Source: Pseudisothecium myosuroides (taxonomy: Eukaryota; Streptophyta; Bryopsida; Hypnales; Lembophyllaceae). Taken from it: a DNA stretch of 64,000 nucleotides. Shown here piece after piece: positions 36,340 to 48,117 of this stretch. Position 1 is the stretch's first letter. Every line of letters starts with the position of its first letter. The stretch is taken from the NCBI GenBank assembly GCA_951799445.1, contig OX637291.1, forward strand, positions 13,704,501 to 13,768,500. The letters are read 5' to 3'. The translations under genes and the position numbers were made by a program. The notes under the pieces are model-generated. The model was not told where the DNA came from. It made no database searches and saw nothing but the letters and a program-made list of their open reading frames with translations.

Positions 36340-38750
36340 ATGTCTAAAACTATAGCTTCTTTTTGTGACAATCTACAAATGCTCTACAACAATCATAGTT
36401 CCAAACACATCAAATTAGAAATTGTGATCAAAATGGTGTCTAAGATGGCAAAGATGGAGGAGGATTTGTCATTGCCAAGAGAGGATCAAAGAATGTGCAC
36501 ATTGTCACTCCTAATAAAAGAAAGTAGTAATCTGTTATTTTTTACATCAATGCTAAAGGTGAAAGTTTGTCAAACTTCTACATTTTCAAGGGTAAGAGAA
36601 AAACAAAAACCTCCTCAAAAAAATTCAAAAGAAAGTCTCAATAGTGATAGCTATGCCATCTAAAGCTTGAATGATGTATTACTTATTCAAGGCCTGGATG
36701 TTTCTTTTTTTGCTTAAAATTGTTTCCAAGAAGTATGGCATCTTTTCATCTAGTAGATACTTATTCAATCTAGATGAACATGGATCTCATGTCACTATAG
36801 AAGTTATAAAACTAGTACATGCTAGAGGCTTAGATTTGCTTACACTCTCTTCTTATACTTCCCATGCCTTACAACCCTTAGATGTCACTTGTTTTAATCA
36901 TTTTAAATTGTTTTTTAGGGCCTACAGAGATAATTGGACATTGAGTCACAAGAAAAATTATTTATTAAAGAATACCTAGTCTAATAGGTGTCTTGTGCAT
37001 TAAACAGGCCCTTATCCATAAAAAATAAATTACTAAAGGATTTGAAACAACGGGCATCTACCTTATTAATTCAAGGACAATAAAAAAAAAGAACCAAGTG
37101 CAGTTTATAACAAGACCTATAGAACATTAGCTAATGCAAATAGCTAAAGTAGCCCAAATAAATGTTAACCCCTAAAGGACCAAACACCATTTTTTGGCAA
37201 CATAGCGATTTTGGGCAGCTCACTACGAATGGAAATTTTATTATTTTTCTTTGAAATTTTCACACAAGATGTGCCCAAGGTGTAGCTTCAAGGCCCAACA
37301 ATTTTCATAACTTTTGATTACATGATAAAAAAGTTATTGCATGATACAGTATGTAATTTTCCACGTTCGGCGGGCAGCCCGGGCAGCTGAAAAAAATTCT
37401 TTAAAAATCACTTTTTTGAAAAATTAAAATTTGAAATTGTTTCTTTAGTTTTATATATACGTGGGAAGCTTTGAATCATTCCATTTGGATTAATGAGTCA
37501 AAAGTTATGAGGATTCTTAGTTTGAGTGTAGTTATGGAATCTCTACTCTAAAATAAACTTTGAAGTCCTTTATTTCACTCAATTTTCAATATTTTTGAAA
37601 AAACAAACAAACATTGGGTGTAGATTGTTTATTACAACATTACAACCATTGGGATTAGCATTTTTCAATTCCACAATGAAATTATTGACAATTTAGTATT
37701 TTGAGTCATTCTCTACCTCTTTCTACTTACTATTTTTTTCCTATATATTGCACAATTCCAAATGATCAGAAATTTTTTAAGCATGTAGCCAACTTACCTT
37801 GAAGAATGAATCCGAAGAGTAACCACCATTTTGGACATTTTTTCATACAAATGTGACCTTGTGAAGGGCAGCTGCCTGTTTTTTCGCAGGGACAAAAAAA
37901 GGGTTTTTGTGAATTCAAACGCTAATATCTTGCAATCCGCATGGCGGAAAATTCTGAAATTTTTTCCACATCTTCTTAAACCAGTGTACTACAAGATCCT
38001 ACGGTTACATATGTTCAAAAATGTTTTTTTTTCTAAAATTTGGTACTTGTATTAGAAATGGCAGTTTTGGAGCGGTTTTGGTGAAAACATAGTCAAAAAC
38101 CTTTAGGGGTTAACAACAAAATTATCTGGAGCAATGGGAAGTGCAAGAGATATTTGACAAAGTATCGTCAGATCTATCCAACAATCAACAATATTGTGAA
38201 AATAGATGGTAACAAATTAGAAATTCATGGACAACAACAAACAAATGACATTTCAAAAGATAAAAACACTAAAGCAGTTAAAATGTACAAAAGTGGAGAA
38301 AAAAACGCTTTAAGTGATTAGATTGAATTTCCTCAAGTACAATTATCTCCCGTGTCTAGGACATGCATAGAACCAATGATTGATTATCACAAATCTATTC
38401 TACTTATTGTTTAAGAGCAGCATATCAAAACCTTCAAGAGATCACTGCCAAGAGGGAGAAAGCTACCAAAAAAATAAAAAGAAGAAAGTTAGAAATGGAG
38501 GTCAATAAGGAAAAGAGAGCAAATGAAAAGAAGCACAAATTACAAGCAAATGAAGCAAGGTTTGAGATAGCAAGATCCAAGAAGAGACCCTCGTAGAAAT
38601 GGAATTTAAGAAATGTGAGGACTCTTGGAGACAAATTGCATCTTGCTATAAAAGTTAGCGCCCTTGTGGTTGAATACAAGATACCCTACTATGGCATTAT
38701 TCCACAAGTATACAAGGACAATTAAAGATTAGCATTACAAAGAAGGCTTC
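36340..38750 (+). pseudogene. Decayed pogo/Tigger-like DDE transposase, split by a family A element
   Basis: At 36420-36610, read across frames, there is VIAKRGSKNVH and then INAKGESL-FYIFKGKR, like the early DDE_1 region. At 36740-36930 come NLDEHGSHVTIEVIK and then LSSYTSHALQPLDVTCFNHF, the typical LD-H-SH and P-TSH-LQPLD-F-P-K signature of pogo/Tigger DDE domains. A GFETTGIY-like block follows at about 37040 with stops between. The frame is then cut by the TTAA element at 37169-38109. Beyond it, 38115-38600 continues as a Lys/Glu-rich tail. Several stops and frameshifts make it dead. In the active family this enzyme catalyses cut-and-paste at TA sites. Confidence 0.75.
37169..38109. mobile_element. 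Family A element, complete copy 2
   Basis: A 941-bp element from CCCCTAAAGGACCAAACACC to CCTTTAGGGG, flanked by TTAA at 37165-37168 and 38110-38113. It is inverted relative to the copy at 18208: CTAATATCTTGCAATCCGC here matches the complement there. The open frame at 37831-38055 is an internal conserved block and not a gene. It interrupts the transposase remnant around it, so it is younger than that gene's arrival. Confidence 0.75.
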
Positions 38751-38754
38751 CAAA

Positions 38755-39088
38755 GAAAAGAGGAGAAGATATAACAAACATTCCTGTATTGTAGGAAGTC
38801 TAACTACCTAGAATGGCCTTTGTATTTGGGCAGCATTATACTAGTGGCATTGTGATGTATTTTGGCAAGCCCATGCTTTGCACTTTGAATATGCAGTGGC
38901 CACCTCCGACATTCTTTGTGCATGCAGGAGAACCTAGAATCGGCAATGCAATGGGAGTCAATTACTATTATCCTATTCCATATGAATGAAGCAATTTTAA
39001 AGCAAGTTTAGAAGACAAGTTATAGCCATGTAAAAAAGGGCTACCATTCATAATGAACAAGCAAGTACGAGTATACACTTACCTTCAG
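38755..39088 (+). other. Downstream remainder of the pogo-like element
   Basis: A short + strand frame (MAFVFGQHYTSGIVMYFGKP and beyond) with sensible codon use follows the transposase tail and probably belongs to the same decayed element. No domain was recognised. Confidence 0.3.
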
Positions 39089-39367
39089 TTAACCCCTAAA
39101 TGAGCAAGGCGTTTTTTGACTCCAAAACCACTGAAAACTGCCATTTTTGTTGCAATCACTCCCTAAACCAAAAAAAATAAATTAAATCTAACCATAGGAT
39201 CTTGTACTTCACTTGTCTTAAATCATGTGGTAAAAATTTCATGAAGTTTGACCATATAAATTGGAAGATATTAGCATTCAAAGTTGGAAAAAAAAAGTTT
39301 TTTGAACTGTAACCTACAATTTCAGATGACTTTGACGGCCATTTGTGGATTTTTTTGCACTAAAGTA

Positions 39368-40084
39368 AACTGCTCTAAAAGCGAGCAGCCTCTTCAAATC
39401 GACCCTATATTTAGATCTAAAATGGACATTAGGTGGTCCTTAAATGGACCTCTCAAGCCATTGAGAGAATCGAGAGAAAAGCATTTTTTATTGCAAAAAC
39501 CATTCATTGACCTTCATTTACTCAAATCACTTTAGAAGTTGTAACTGGTCAGATTTTGGAAGACGTCATTGAAGAAGAGAAATGAGGTCAAAGAAGGCCG
39601 CGAGTTATCTTGGAGTTCCGAAGCTTGGGCGCTTTGTTCCAATGAAATATTCCCATGCCACGTAGATTGCTGACATGGCGGGGACACTACCACATCACGT
39701 CAGCAAATTATTAAAAAAATATTTTTTAAAATATTTTTTTCTAAAAATAGTAAAAATTCCAAAAATAGAATTATTTTCAATTTTTCCCCCCTCTCAATGA
39801 TGGGAACAACTTGTTCCCAACATAGGGAACAACCCTAAAATGGCCCTTTCATGGCCTCATTTTTCTTCTAATGTGAGTGAAGGTCACGAATAAGTGTCCA
39901 CAACAATTTTTTTTTTAAATTCATAAGTAATTCAAAAATGATTCACAAAACATGAAACCACTAGTGTTATGTTCTGCATCCATTTTTCTTTCTTTGAAAA
40001 ATGATCTAAAAATATTTCTATTCATAAAAACCTGTGAAAAAGGCAGACTAGCCCTTAAATGGTTCTTTTTAGAGCATACTACCT
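39368..40084. mobile_element. Family B element, copy 2, nested in family A
   Basis: Matches copy 1 (634-1041) in reverse: CTCTAAAAGCGAGCAGCC near the left end, and AGAGCATACTACCT at the right end before TA (40085-40086). TA also lies at the left junction (39366-39367). It contains the family C insertion at 39567-39873, which is absent from copy 1. Confidence 0.65.
39567..39873. mobile_element. Family C MITE, nested in family B
   Basis: Begins CATTGAAGAAGAGAAATGAGG and ends CCTCATTTTTCTTCTAATG, nearly perfect 19-20 bp inverted ends. The uninterrupted family B copy at 634-1041 lacks this piece exactly here (TTGGAAGAC joined to GGTCAC), which confirms it as an insertion. Confidence 0.7.
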
Positions 40085-40734
40085 TACACACCATAAAGTT
40101 AAATTTTTTTATGCTGAACATTTGCGTTGAGAGTCGGGGAATTTTTTTTCAGAATGTCAAAACTTGATTTTCACATATAAAAAAATGATTAAGTAGAAGT
40201 AGGTCCAAAATTGAACAAAAAGCTAAATCGTTTATAGCTCTTAGGTAAAATTAAAACACCATACTCCCAACGGTGGGATTGTTCTTGCAAACAAACTTAA
40301 TCTTGTCAAAAAAAAATTGAAAAATTTGAAAATTGCATTCAAAATTGCATTCTATAAGGGTTTTTTTGGAAGAAGATGCTTAGATTGCCCGAAAAACAAG
40401 ATTGTCCATAACTTTCTCATTTTGAGTCCAAATAGAATGAATCAAAGCTTCAAATGTAGACAAAAGCATGATCTTTGAAAGAAAAAATTTAAGAAAAAAA
40501 TTCAATTTTTTAAAGGGTTTTTTTTTCTGCCCGGCGAATTGCTTTTTTGACTTTGGGTAGCATAACTTTTGCTCCTGATCACCGATTGAAAAAAAAAATT
40601 ATGTTTTTAGAAAGCTAATGTGGTTTCCTATCTTCAAAAAAAGTTTCAAAAAATCAAATCAAAATTTCAGGTCGCTCGAGCCTGCCCAAAATCCCAAGTG
40701 TCCCCAGAGGGGACTTTGGTCCTTTAGGGATTAA

Positions 40735-41537
40735 GAAAGTTACAAACGCAGTTGAAGCGAGGTGGAGCTAGCCAATTTAGCGGAGCGCTTCCAAATAGTG
40801 AGGGACGCCGCAAGAGAAGTCATCCACATTTCTCGGGTCAAATCTACACAACATTGTAAACAATAGTATAGTTTAGACAAAATTATATGCATGATTTTCA
40901 TAAAATTACTACAGAAATGGTCGTTGATAAAAGATTGCAAAGGGTTTATCTATGCTTATGGCATCTAAGAAAACAACGTTGTAGATCACGCACTGCTGCA
41001 GGGAAGTGACTTTGCGGAGTGATGCGGTAGGCGCCGAAACACTAGAGCATGATCTACAAGAGCGTAAGAGCTCTGCATTAACAATAGTAGACATATACAA
41101 GCCACAACACAAGAAGTAAGGACACGGACAGAATACATAGAGACCTATCTGGTAGAAAGATCGAATAGGTGGAAGGAGGTTGGACAGTACTTAAGGGATT
41201 GGAGGCGCAAACTTCATCTACAAAGGCAAATCATTAGTGGATAATCATTGAAGTGACTTGGCAAGGAGGGCGCCACAACGGGAGAAGTGATTGACTACAC
41301 CGCATAAACTAGATCCTCGTTGTTATCAGTGGCTCCTTCTGCTTCCATTGACATTGCATGCCCATGGCAGGTCAAAAATGGATGTTTTGGGGGGACTTGC
41401 TAACGCTTTCATGACCTGCATGGGACAAGTTAGCAGCAGATAGGACACTGTTTCAAAATCTATACAAAGCACTATAATAGAAGCAGAGCACTTAAGTAGA
41501 AACTAGTCCAATTGTAAAGTGGGCGAAGTGCACATTT
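40735..41537. other. Intergenic stretch of mixed composition
   Basis: Somewhat GC-richer than its surroundings around 40740-41500, with minus-strand frames of 60-70 codons that show no motif. This may be decayed gene sequence; nothing can be named. Confidence 0.25.
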
Positions 41538-41802
41538 CATTAGAAAGAATTTGGGCCTTATAAAAGGCTATAAGTTTCCACAAGTTCTCCATCAAGTTTT
41601 GTTGAGTTCTCGACTGCTAGAATTGCTCCACTACAATAGGGTGACATGGCCAAACGACGGCCACATTAGATTTTCAAAAAAATAAAAAAATAAAAATTGA
41701 AAATATATTTCTTCTGACAATCCATACCGTAGTTCACAGCATGGGGACAAATTGGGGAACAAACCTGAAATGGCCCTTTCTTGGCCCCAAATTCTTCTAA
41801 TG
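41538..41802. mobile_element. Family C MITE, copy 4
   Basis: Begins CATTAGAAAGAATTTGGGCC and ends GGCCCCAAATTCTTCTAATG, so the termini are complementary over about 20 bp. Internally it has GGGGAACAAACCTGAAATGG, similar to GGGAACAGGCCTGAAATGG in the copy at 44355. A further terminal scrap of the family lies near 41983-42031. Confidence 0.6.
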
Positions 41803-42296
41803 GCATGGATTTATTTTGAAACTTTGAACTACGCATTCAAGGCTAACATGAATATCTAAAGCACCATCTTTATTGCTTTTTGAGACTCACTTAGTCTTTT
41901 CAAAGACATCCCATAATTGTTGATTGTAGTAGCCTATGAATATTAATAGGTACCTACACGCCTTTGAATTTTATAAAAATCAGGTCTCTAGAAGGCCGCT
42001 CCACAGCCTTTAGAAGACCCCAAATCTTACATTTTATCTTGCACTTTTATTATTTTTTTCCTATTGTTGCTCATGGTATGTTAGAATGATGGATGGTTGT
42101 CAAGATCTGTAGTGGCTAGAGGTCTAATTTGAGTACTAGAGGTCCAATTTATTATTAAACACCTTGTAATAAAATGCGCCTTGCACTTTGATCAAGTTAC
42201 AAAAAAAAATGTCCAAAATAGTCCAATTACCATCTACTATCAAGACTTTTTTTTGATGACAATGTGAATGACTTACTTCATTAACATTTGGTAAGA

Positions 42297-42905
42297 ATGA
42301 AGAAGAGAAGAGAAGCTCTTTATACAATTAGAATCGTAGTAGGTAACACAATCCATGTGAAATATGTACATTAGGCTTAATAAGAACTCAACCACTCATA
42401 GTTAAATGAAAACATAGAAATTGTGCTCAAAGTAGAATTTCAGACCTCATTTTAGCATAGTAGAATTCTTTTTCAAAAACCTTTGAACTACAAAAAATTA
42501 GAAAATCAAGCTAAATTTTATCTTTTAAAATCCATTTAAGGTTTTGAATCTCCAATAAAATTTATAGACAAATTCAGAGAGGGTGTTTGAAATGTCAAAA
42601 AGAATGTCCCTTCCAACTCCTCTCTGATACTTGTCTATAATTTTTTTTATTGTAGATTCAAAACCTTAAAAAGATTTTAAGAGATAAATTTTATCTTGAT
42701 TCTCCAACTTTTTTTAGTCCAAAATTTAGAAAAAAAGATATTCTACTATTCTAAAATGGAGTCTGAAATTCTACTTTGAGCACGTTTCTTATGTTTTGAC
42801 TTAACTATGAGTGGTTGAGTTCCTATGTAGCCTAACTTATATATCCCACATAGATTGTATTACCTACTGCTATCCAACTTGTATAAAGAGCTTTTCTTCT
42901 CACCT
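42297..42905. repeat. Large foldback, two arms of about 290 bp
   Basis: The left arm (about 42297-42585) and right arm (about 42605-42905) are reverse complements at roughly 85-90% by eye. Paired blocks include AAGCTCTTTATACAA, GTAGGTAACACAATC, AACTCAACCACTCATAGTT, CTCAAAGTAGAATTTCAGAC and AAGGTTTTGAATCT. The loop is only about 20 nt. No protein is encoded. It could be a foldback MITE, or a locus whose transcript forms a long hairpin that would be diced into small RNAs. Confidence 0.8.
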
Positions 42906-42948
42906 TTCAACGCACCAAATTAAATGGCTCATAAATTGAAGCTAGTTG

Positions 42949-43061
42949 CCAAAATCATTAGAGTTTATTAAACACGATAGACTCTAAGTTGATTAATAAT
43001 CTCAAATGGATTATTAATCAACTTAGAGTCCATGGTGTTTAATAAACTCTAATGATTTTGG
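42949..43061. repeat. 113-bp near-perfect palindrome
   Basis: The arm CCAAAATCATTAGAGTTTAT, through ACTCTAAGTTGATTAATAAT, is mirrored after a loop of about 7 nt and ends CTAATGATTTTGG. Arms of about 53 bp have very few mismatches. The length and shape would fit a plant miRNA-precursor hairpin or a tiny MITE. Confidence 0.8.
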
Positions 43062-44354
43062 ATTGATTATTAAATACTACGTGCGTTGCAGCCTGACTAT
43101 TACGTCCCCACTATCTTCACAAAAATCAGACCAGGTGAATTCTTTGTTAGTATAATTCTATAGGGCCAGGTGTGACGTGGAAATCCTTAAAGGTGTCATT
43201 GCCTGACAAACTTTGGAGACTTGATTTTTCCTCTAATATTTGGGGTTAGAAAATTTTGATGAAAATTGCCATTCACTTCTTCCTCATTTTTCTTCCTACC
43301 ATAAAAATTTCCAAATGTTTTGGTGGATTGACTTTTCCACAAACCTGCAATTTTTCTTACATGCATGCACGCTTTATGAGCCTCCTACCTTACTTTTACT
43401 TTATTGGAGTAAAAAGATGTTGTTTTGGAATTGCAAAAACTAATTGTGTTCTTTCTTTGAGAAATGAGATTGTTATATTTGATATTTCTTCCTTGTTTCT
43501 GTGGAATGAAGCCTTTCAAGATTCTTACTTCATGTAATAAATCATGTACTTCACAATTTATATAATTATAAAGATTCTTTTGTGTTATGCATTTGTGAAT
43601 GTAATTTAAGACTTTTGTGATGGATAGTTGTTTTAGCTTTCTATACTTAATTGTATTACATGTGTGTGCATGTGGCTTGAGTTTGCCATGTTAGGAAAGA
43701 GAATTACTTCATTGGATATGGATAAGGAGGTGAATATGTTGAAGGCAACAAACTCTTGTTTTTGTATAGCTTTCTCATAAATGCAACAAATTGTCATCAT
43801 TCAAAATTATGATTTTGATAGTATGGATTATGTTTCCAAAACTCCCGATCTTTACAGACAATTCACATTGAATTTCATGAGCGAGCATTATAGCTTTGAG
43901 CTTCCAAACTATAAAGGGCATTAATAGTGCTTTTTCATCTTGAATCAATTTGAAATTTTTTATGATGTTATTGACCCAATGTTAAAGTTTTATTGAAGTA
44001 TGGAAGTACTCCTACCTGAAACAATAATAAAGTAATACTAATAAATTATACATCACATCAATATATAAATGATACTTAACAAGTTACTTTGCTCCAACAT
44101 TGAATCAATGCCATACTCGATGCCATGGCAGTATTGATCAAGCTTATCATTGATACAACAATCTTACAACCTTGAGATAGTAATGGATACTATAATTGCA
44201 ACCCAATTATTTGTTGTACATCAAAACATCATCAATTTAAAATGCCTTATTATCTGAGATGTGCAAAAAAAATTCCCTTTTGATTCAATATTGATTCAAG
44301 ATGAAAATGCACATCTACTCTATAAAGTGCACAATGTCACAACCCATTGCCATG
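43062..44354. other. AT-rich intergenic stretch
   Basis: No gene. CCTCCTACCTTA near 43381 resembles a lone family B terminus. Confidence 0.3.
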
Positions 44355-44661
44355 CATTAGATGTTTTTCAGCTCCTTTGGAGGGCTGTGGGTTCCCTAGA
44401 GTTCCTAGCCTCGAAAACAGGCCGAAACTGCAGTGCAACAGCTACGCTAACGTGGCCGAGAGTCGGCCACGTCAATTTCCGGGGGGAAAAAAAACAAAAA
44501 AAACTCCTTGTTTTTCATTTTAAGAATTTAAATTTTTTTTTTTTTTTTTTAAAACTTTTTAAAACTTTTTTTTTTGACAACGGCGTTCTTTAAGGCTGGG
44601 GGGAACAGAGCCGGGAACAGGCCTGAAATGGCCCTCCAGACCCCTCCAATCTCATCTAATG
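44355..44661. mobile_element. Family C MITE, copy 5
   Basis: Starts CATTAGATGTTTTTCAGC and ends CCTCCAATCTCATCTAATG. An internal GGCCGAGAGTCGGCC hairpin and a long T-rich tract (44529-44575) are present. The GGGAACAGGCCTGAAATGG block ties it to copy 4. Confidence 0.55.
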
Positions 44662-44774
44662 TTTTCATCCAAATGGATCTCTACATTTACGTCTTTACAA
44701 TTTTTCATCCAAAGTTTGAAAGTACTACTAAAATTAAATCCAATTTTAGCAATCTAAAGAAAAAACTACATTTT

Positions 44775-45245
44775 CTTATGCAATTGGGTGTTGGTGCAAA
44801 TGTTGTAATTTATTTTTTAGTTTGTAAAAACTTCAAACTTCAATATTTGTTTTGCCATGAGTCCCAACACCACAAAACAAAGTCCGTGCAGCTCTCCTCA
44901 CTGAGGCTTTCCAAAGGTACCATAAACGCAACTAATAGATATATAGTTTTGGAGATTTCAGCATAACAAATTAAAAAAAACAAGCATATAGACTAATTTA
45001 ATGTATGGACTAGTGTGCCCTGTGTGATTGCTGCAATATAATAAAATAAAATAAAAATAATTTTCTAATTTTTTAATTCATAAAAACTTTGAAATTCAAT
45101 ATCTTTTTTCCCGTGAGTCAAAATGCCAGAAAACAAAGTTTGGGAACCCTTCTCATTGAGGGCTTTCTACCAATTTCTAAAATGCGACTCAGGGACGTAC
45201 AATTTCGGAGATCTTACCATAACAAACAAAACGAAAGAAAGAAAA
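44775..45245. repeat. Family E repeat, two tandem diverged units
   Basis: Two units of about 220-250 bp share AATTCATAAAAACTTT-like, TTCAATATCTTTT, ATGAGTC, AAACAAAGT and TTTCGGAGAT-like blocks in the same order. A third copy lies at about 48920-49200, downstream of the Cys-repeat gene. The second unit is followed by TTAA and CCCCTAAATGCCCAAGG (from 45266), a lone family A left terminus. Confidence 0.55.
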
Positions 45246-45265
45246 CAAAAAATAGCCTAATTTAA

Positions 45266-47356
45266 CCCCTAAATGCCCAAGGTCTTTTTTGAGATTCTTA
45301 GAATTTCTTCAAAATTGAACAAGAAGACACATTTTGATAAGTTAGTTTATCAATTTAAAAAAAAATTAAAACAATATAAATTTGAACTAGATATGGTGGA
45401 GATCACATAGGAAAAGAAAACACAACAATATCACTTATAGATTGAAAGATTATAATGTTTGATCAAGTGTTTGATCATGAGGGTGTTAAAACTATAAAAA
45501 TGATTTGAAGTCTTTCAATCCTCTTTTCACATGTCAAATCTAGAAAATTAATTGCCAAAAAAAATATGAGATTCAAAGGCATAACATGCATAACTCCAAT
45601 CAATTTATAGCTTCTCATAATCTACTCTATGATTTTTTTTAAATGAATTTCTAGAGTGATTTTTTCTCCAAGATGTAGTGTATTCAAGGCTCATTTTCAA
45701 GAGCCCTCCCAACACTAGAAAATCAAAATTTGCAATGGACACCCTTGCACAAAATCTGGAATAGAAAAATCAGAATCTTTCATTTTCGAAATCGGATTTT
45801 TTTAGCTAAAATTAGACGTCAAAGAGAATTTTTCAGAAATACAAACTACTAAAAATAATAACTTGGGAAGGTTTCATTTAACTTAAAAGTATTGTTGACA
45901 CCAGAATTTGGTGCCTCGGGCATTTAGAGAGTTCTTCCTTTTCAGAGGCAGGATGAGTGTCATCACCAACAAAGAGTTTTTGAGCGTTCGGCAAGGAGCA
46001 CGTTATGCCGCCTCTGCAAGTACATCATAATCTCATGATAGTCAAGATTGATATTGAAACAATTTCTTTGCAAGTATGTAAAATTTGCAGTGTTTGAAAA
46101 ATTATGGTTTGGGATTTAGGATTATGAAACCAGACTCTTGTCATATAATTTTCAGTTGCCACTAACACTGTTAACGCGTCCTATAGCAATGGCATTTGTA
46201 CTGTATACTCGAGGAGCCAGAGCTTTGCATGGCAACCCGATTATGGCTTCTTTCACATGACAAAGCCCTAGTTAGGTCGGGCCCTGTGGCCATGATTTTC
46301 TGGGACCATGCGTTCGCTAAAACTTTCTGTTGAAAACTCGTCAGTTGCAAGCAGATTGACACAGAACTGGATTGACACAGAACTGGGCATTCTTAGTTCT
46401 ACCGTAATTTGAAGGAATTAAGGATGAGCTCCAATGCACTTCACTTGTACTCCATCTACTTAAGGTCATCGGAGTTGCCTGGTAAGTTTTTCAAGCTCCT
46501 CTTCCAATAGTCAGTGCAATTCAAGGTCGTCTTCTCTGTGCAACTGGTTCAGCTTTTCTCCGGCATTCACTTTAGTTGGCACTACTGGACGCTGTTTTTC
46601 TTTTGCAATGGCAATTAGGGTTAGGGTTCAAATCCTCAAGATTGGGATTGCCTTGTGCTCTGAAGTTATGCTTTCAAACAGAGAGGGAAACCCGAAACCC
46701 TAAACCCTTAGCCCTAAACTTCGCGATGATCCGTGTCGCTATTAAACGTTCGCTCTAGTTTTTGTTATTTTCGATACAGAAACAGTTGTCTTCATCCTTA
46801 GGCCATGAGTTTTAATGAATTAGGTCTATCTGTTTTTCATCGAATTATCTGCTTACTCCACAAAACCCTAGTTACAGTGGTGCTCTGTGATGATTTTTGG
46901 TGTAGTTTATGCATGGCGCAAAGGAGCACTACAAATGGGCTTCAATTCTAACGATTACAATTACAAAAATCGAATTAAGAATTCTTTGAAGCCACATATG
47001 AATTCACTCCCTAATGAATCAAACCTGGTCATGGCAACTAATCTGCTGTTGTGTTTGACCACCAGCACCAGTCTTGGAAACAGAGGAAACCCTCAATGGA
47101 GTCAGAAGAACCAGAAAAGGGGATGCAGCCATTTCCGGTGCACAATGGACGTGGGATTGCTGTGAACTCGACAGGTGGATTGAATCCAACAACTATCCAG
47201 ATCTACCTTCTTTGTCTCGGTAGCAACGCAACGCAGGCTCTGTAATGCATTTGGTGTGAGGCCCATACTTTTGTGCTTGACTACCGAGAAATTGCTAGAG
47301 TACATTCACGTTGTGAAGCCAAGAAGAGCGGCCTCGATAGTCATGAATTCCAGACC
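45266..47356. other. Intergenic stretch upstream of the Cys-repeat gene
   Basis: Begins with a truncated family A end. The part from about 46400 on is richer in GC and gene-like. It holds AATTAGGGTTAGGGTTC and AACCCTAAACCCTTAG (46613-46710), telobox-type motifs common in plant promoters, and coding-like frames at 46887-47245 with no recognised domain. It may include remnants of another gene; no model is proposed. Confidence 0.35.
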
Positions 47357-47364
47357 TATAAAAG
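47357..47364 (+). promoter_or_regulatory. TATA box of the Cys-repeat gene
   Basis: TATAAAAG in ACCTATAAAAGGTG, with transcription expected to begin near 47390. The leader that follows contains no ATG before the donor site AGCTT|GTAAGT at 47505/47506. Confidence 0.6.
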
Positions 47365-47505
47365 GTGAACCTCCAAGAGCCTTAACCATTCCATCCTCTC
47401 CATCTAGGTTGTTCTCTCAAAGCTTTGACTACGCTTTAGTTTCAGCAATTTCCTTCTCCTTTTGGACTGGAGAACTTCGGAGGATATCTTCTCTGTGCGA
47501 AGCTT

Positions 47506-48108
47506 GTAAGTTTTGATTTCTCTGCTTTTAGATGTACTGGTGTCTAAATGTGAGTTGGCGGAGTTCCTTTGTTTGCATTTCAGCTTTAATTGCTTCTGCA
47601 GAAGAAATGTCGTAGCTGTAGAGAGGCTTGTTTCGTACTTTTCTAATGAGTTTGGCCATAACAGGCCCTTTTATTTCGATGTTGCTTTCTTACTCTTAGT
47701 TAAGTTCTTTCGGGGATCATGAATTGCTTGCTTCATGTCGAGGGTAGCTAAGGGTTGTTATCAAGCCCTAAACCTAATTTCTGAGATTGTCGAGCTGTTC
47801 GTTCTTCGTACTTTTGCGCATTGATTGCTTCTGCAGAAGAAATGTCGTACCTGTAGAGAGGTTTGTTGCGTATTTTTTCTAATGAGTTTGGCCCCGACAG
47901 GCTCTTCTGCTTCAATGTTGCTTTCTTTCTCTAAATTCAGCTCTTTCGAGGATCATGGATGGCTTGCTTTTTGTCGAGGGTAGTCAAGGGTTGTTGTCGA
48001 ACCCTAACCCAATTAACTGAGAATGTCAAGCTGTTTGCTCTTAGTACGTCATTACTCGTATCCTCTGACATCAACTTATCCTTTTGAGTGTGTTGGATTG
48101 TGGCACAG
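47506..48108 (+). other. Leader intron containing a 235-bp tandem duplication
   Basis: Bounded by GTAAGT and TTGTGGCACAG. Within it, 47591-47825 and 47826-48052 are two diverged copies sharing TGCTTCTGCAGAAGAAATGT, TAATGAGTTTGGCC and AGGGTAG--AAGGGTTGT. Leader introns in plants often enhance expression; whether the duplicated unit matters here is unknown. Confidence 0.55.
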
Positions 48109-48117
48109 ATCAACTTG

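Larger units (their letters stand above)
39093..40730. mobile_element. Family A element, copy 3, carrying nested insertions
   Basis: Starts CCCCTAAATGAGCAAGGCG after TTAA (39089-39092) and ends GGTCCTTTAGGGA before TTAA (40731-40734). It is collinear with the copy at 18208 apart from about 717 bp of extra DNA. The extra DNA is the family B element at 39368-40084, inserted between GCACTAAAG and CACACCAT. Confidence 0.75.

Noticed and set aside
45890..46000. LTR-retrotransposon start (GTTGACACCAGAATTTGGTG)
   Set aside because: No second LTR, primer-binding site or gag/pol sequence was found nearby.
46600..46715. Interstitial telomere array
   Set aside because: Only two or three TTAGGG/CCCTAAA units in each orientation; better explained as telobox promoter motifs.
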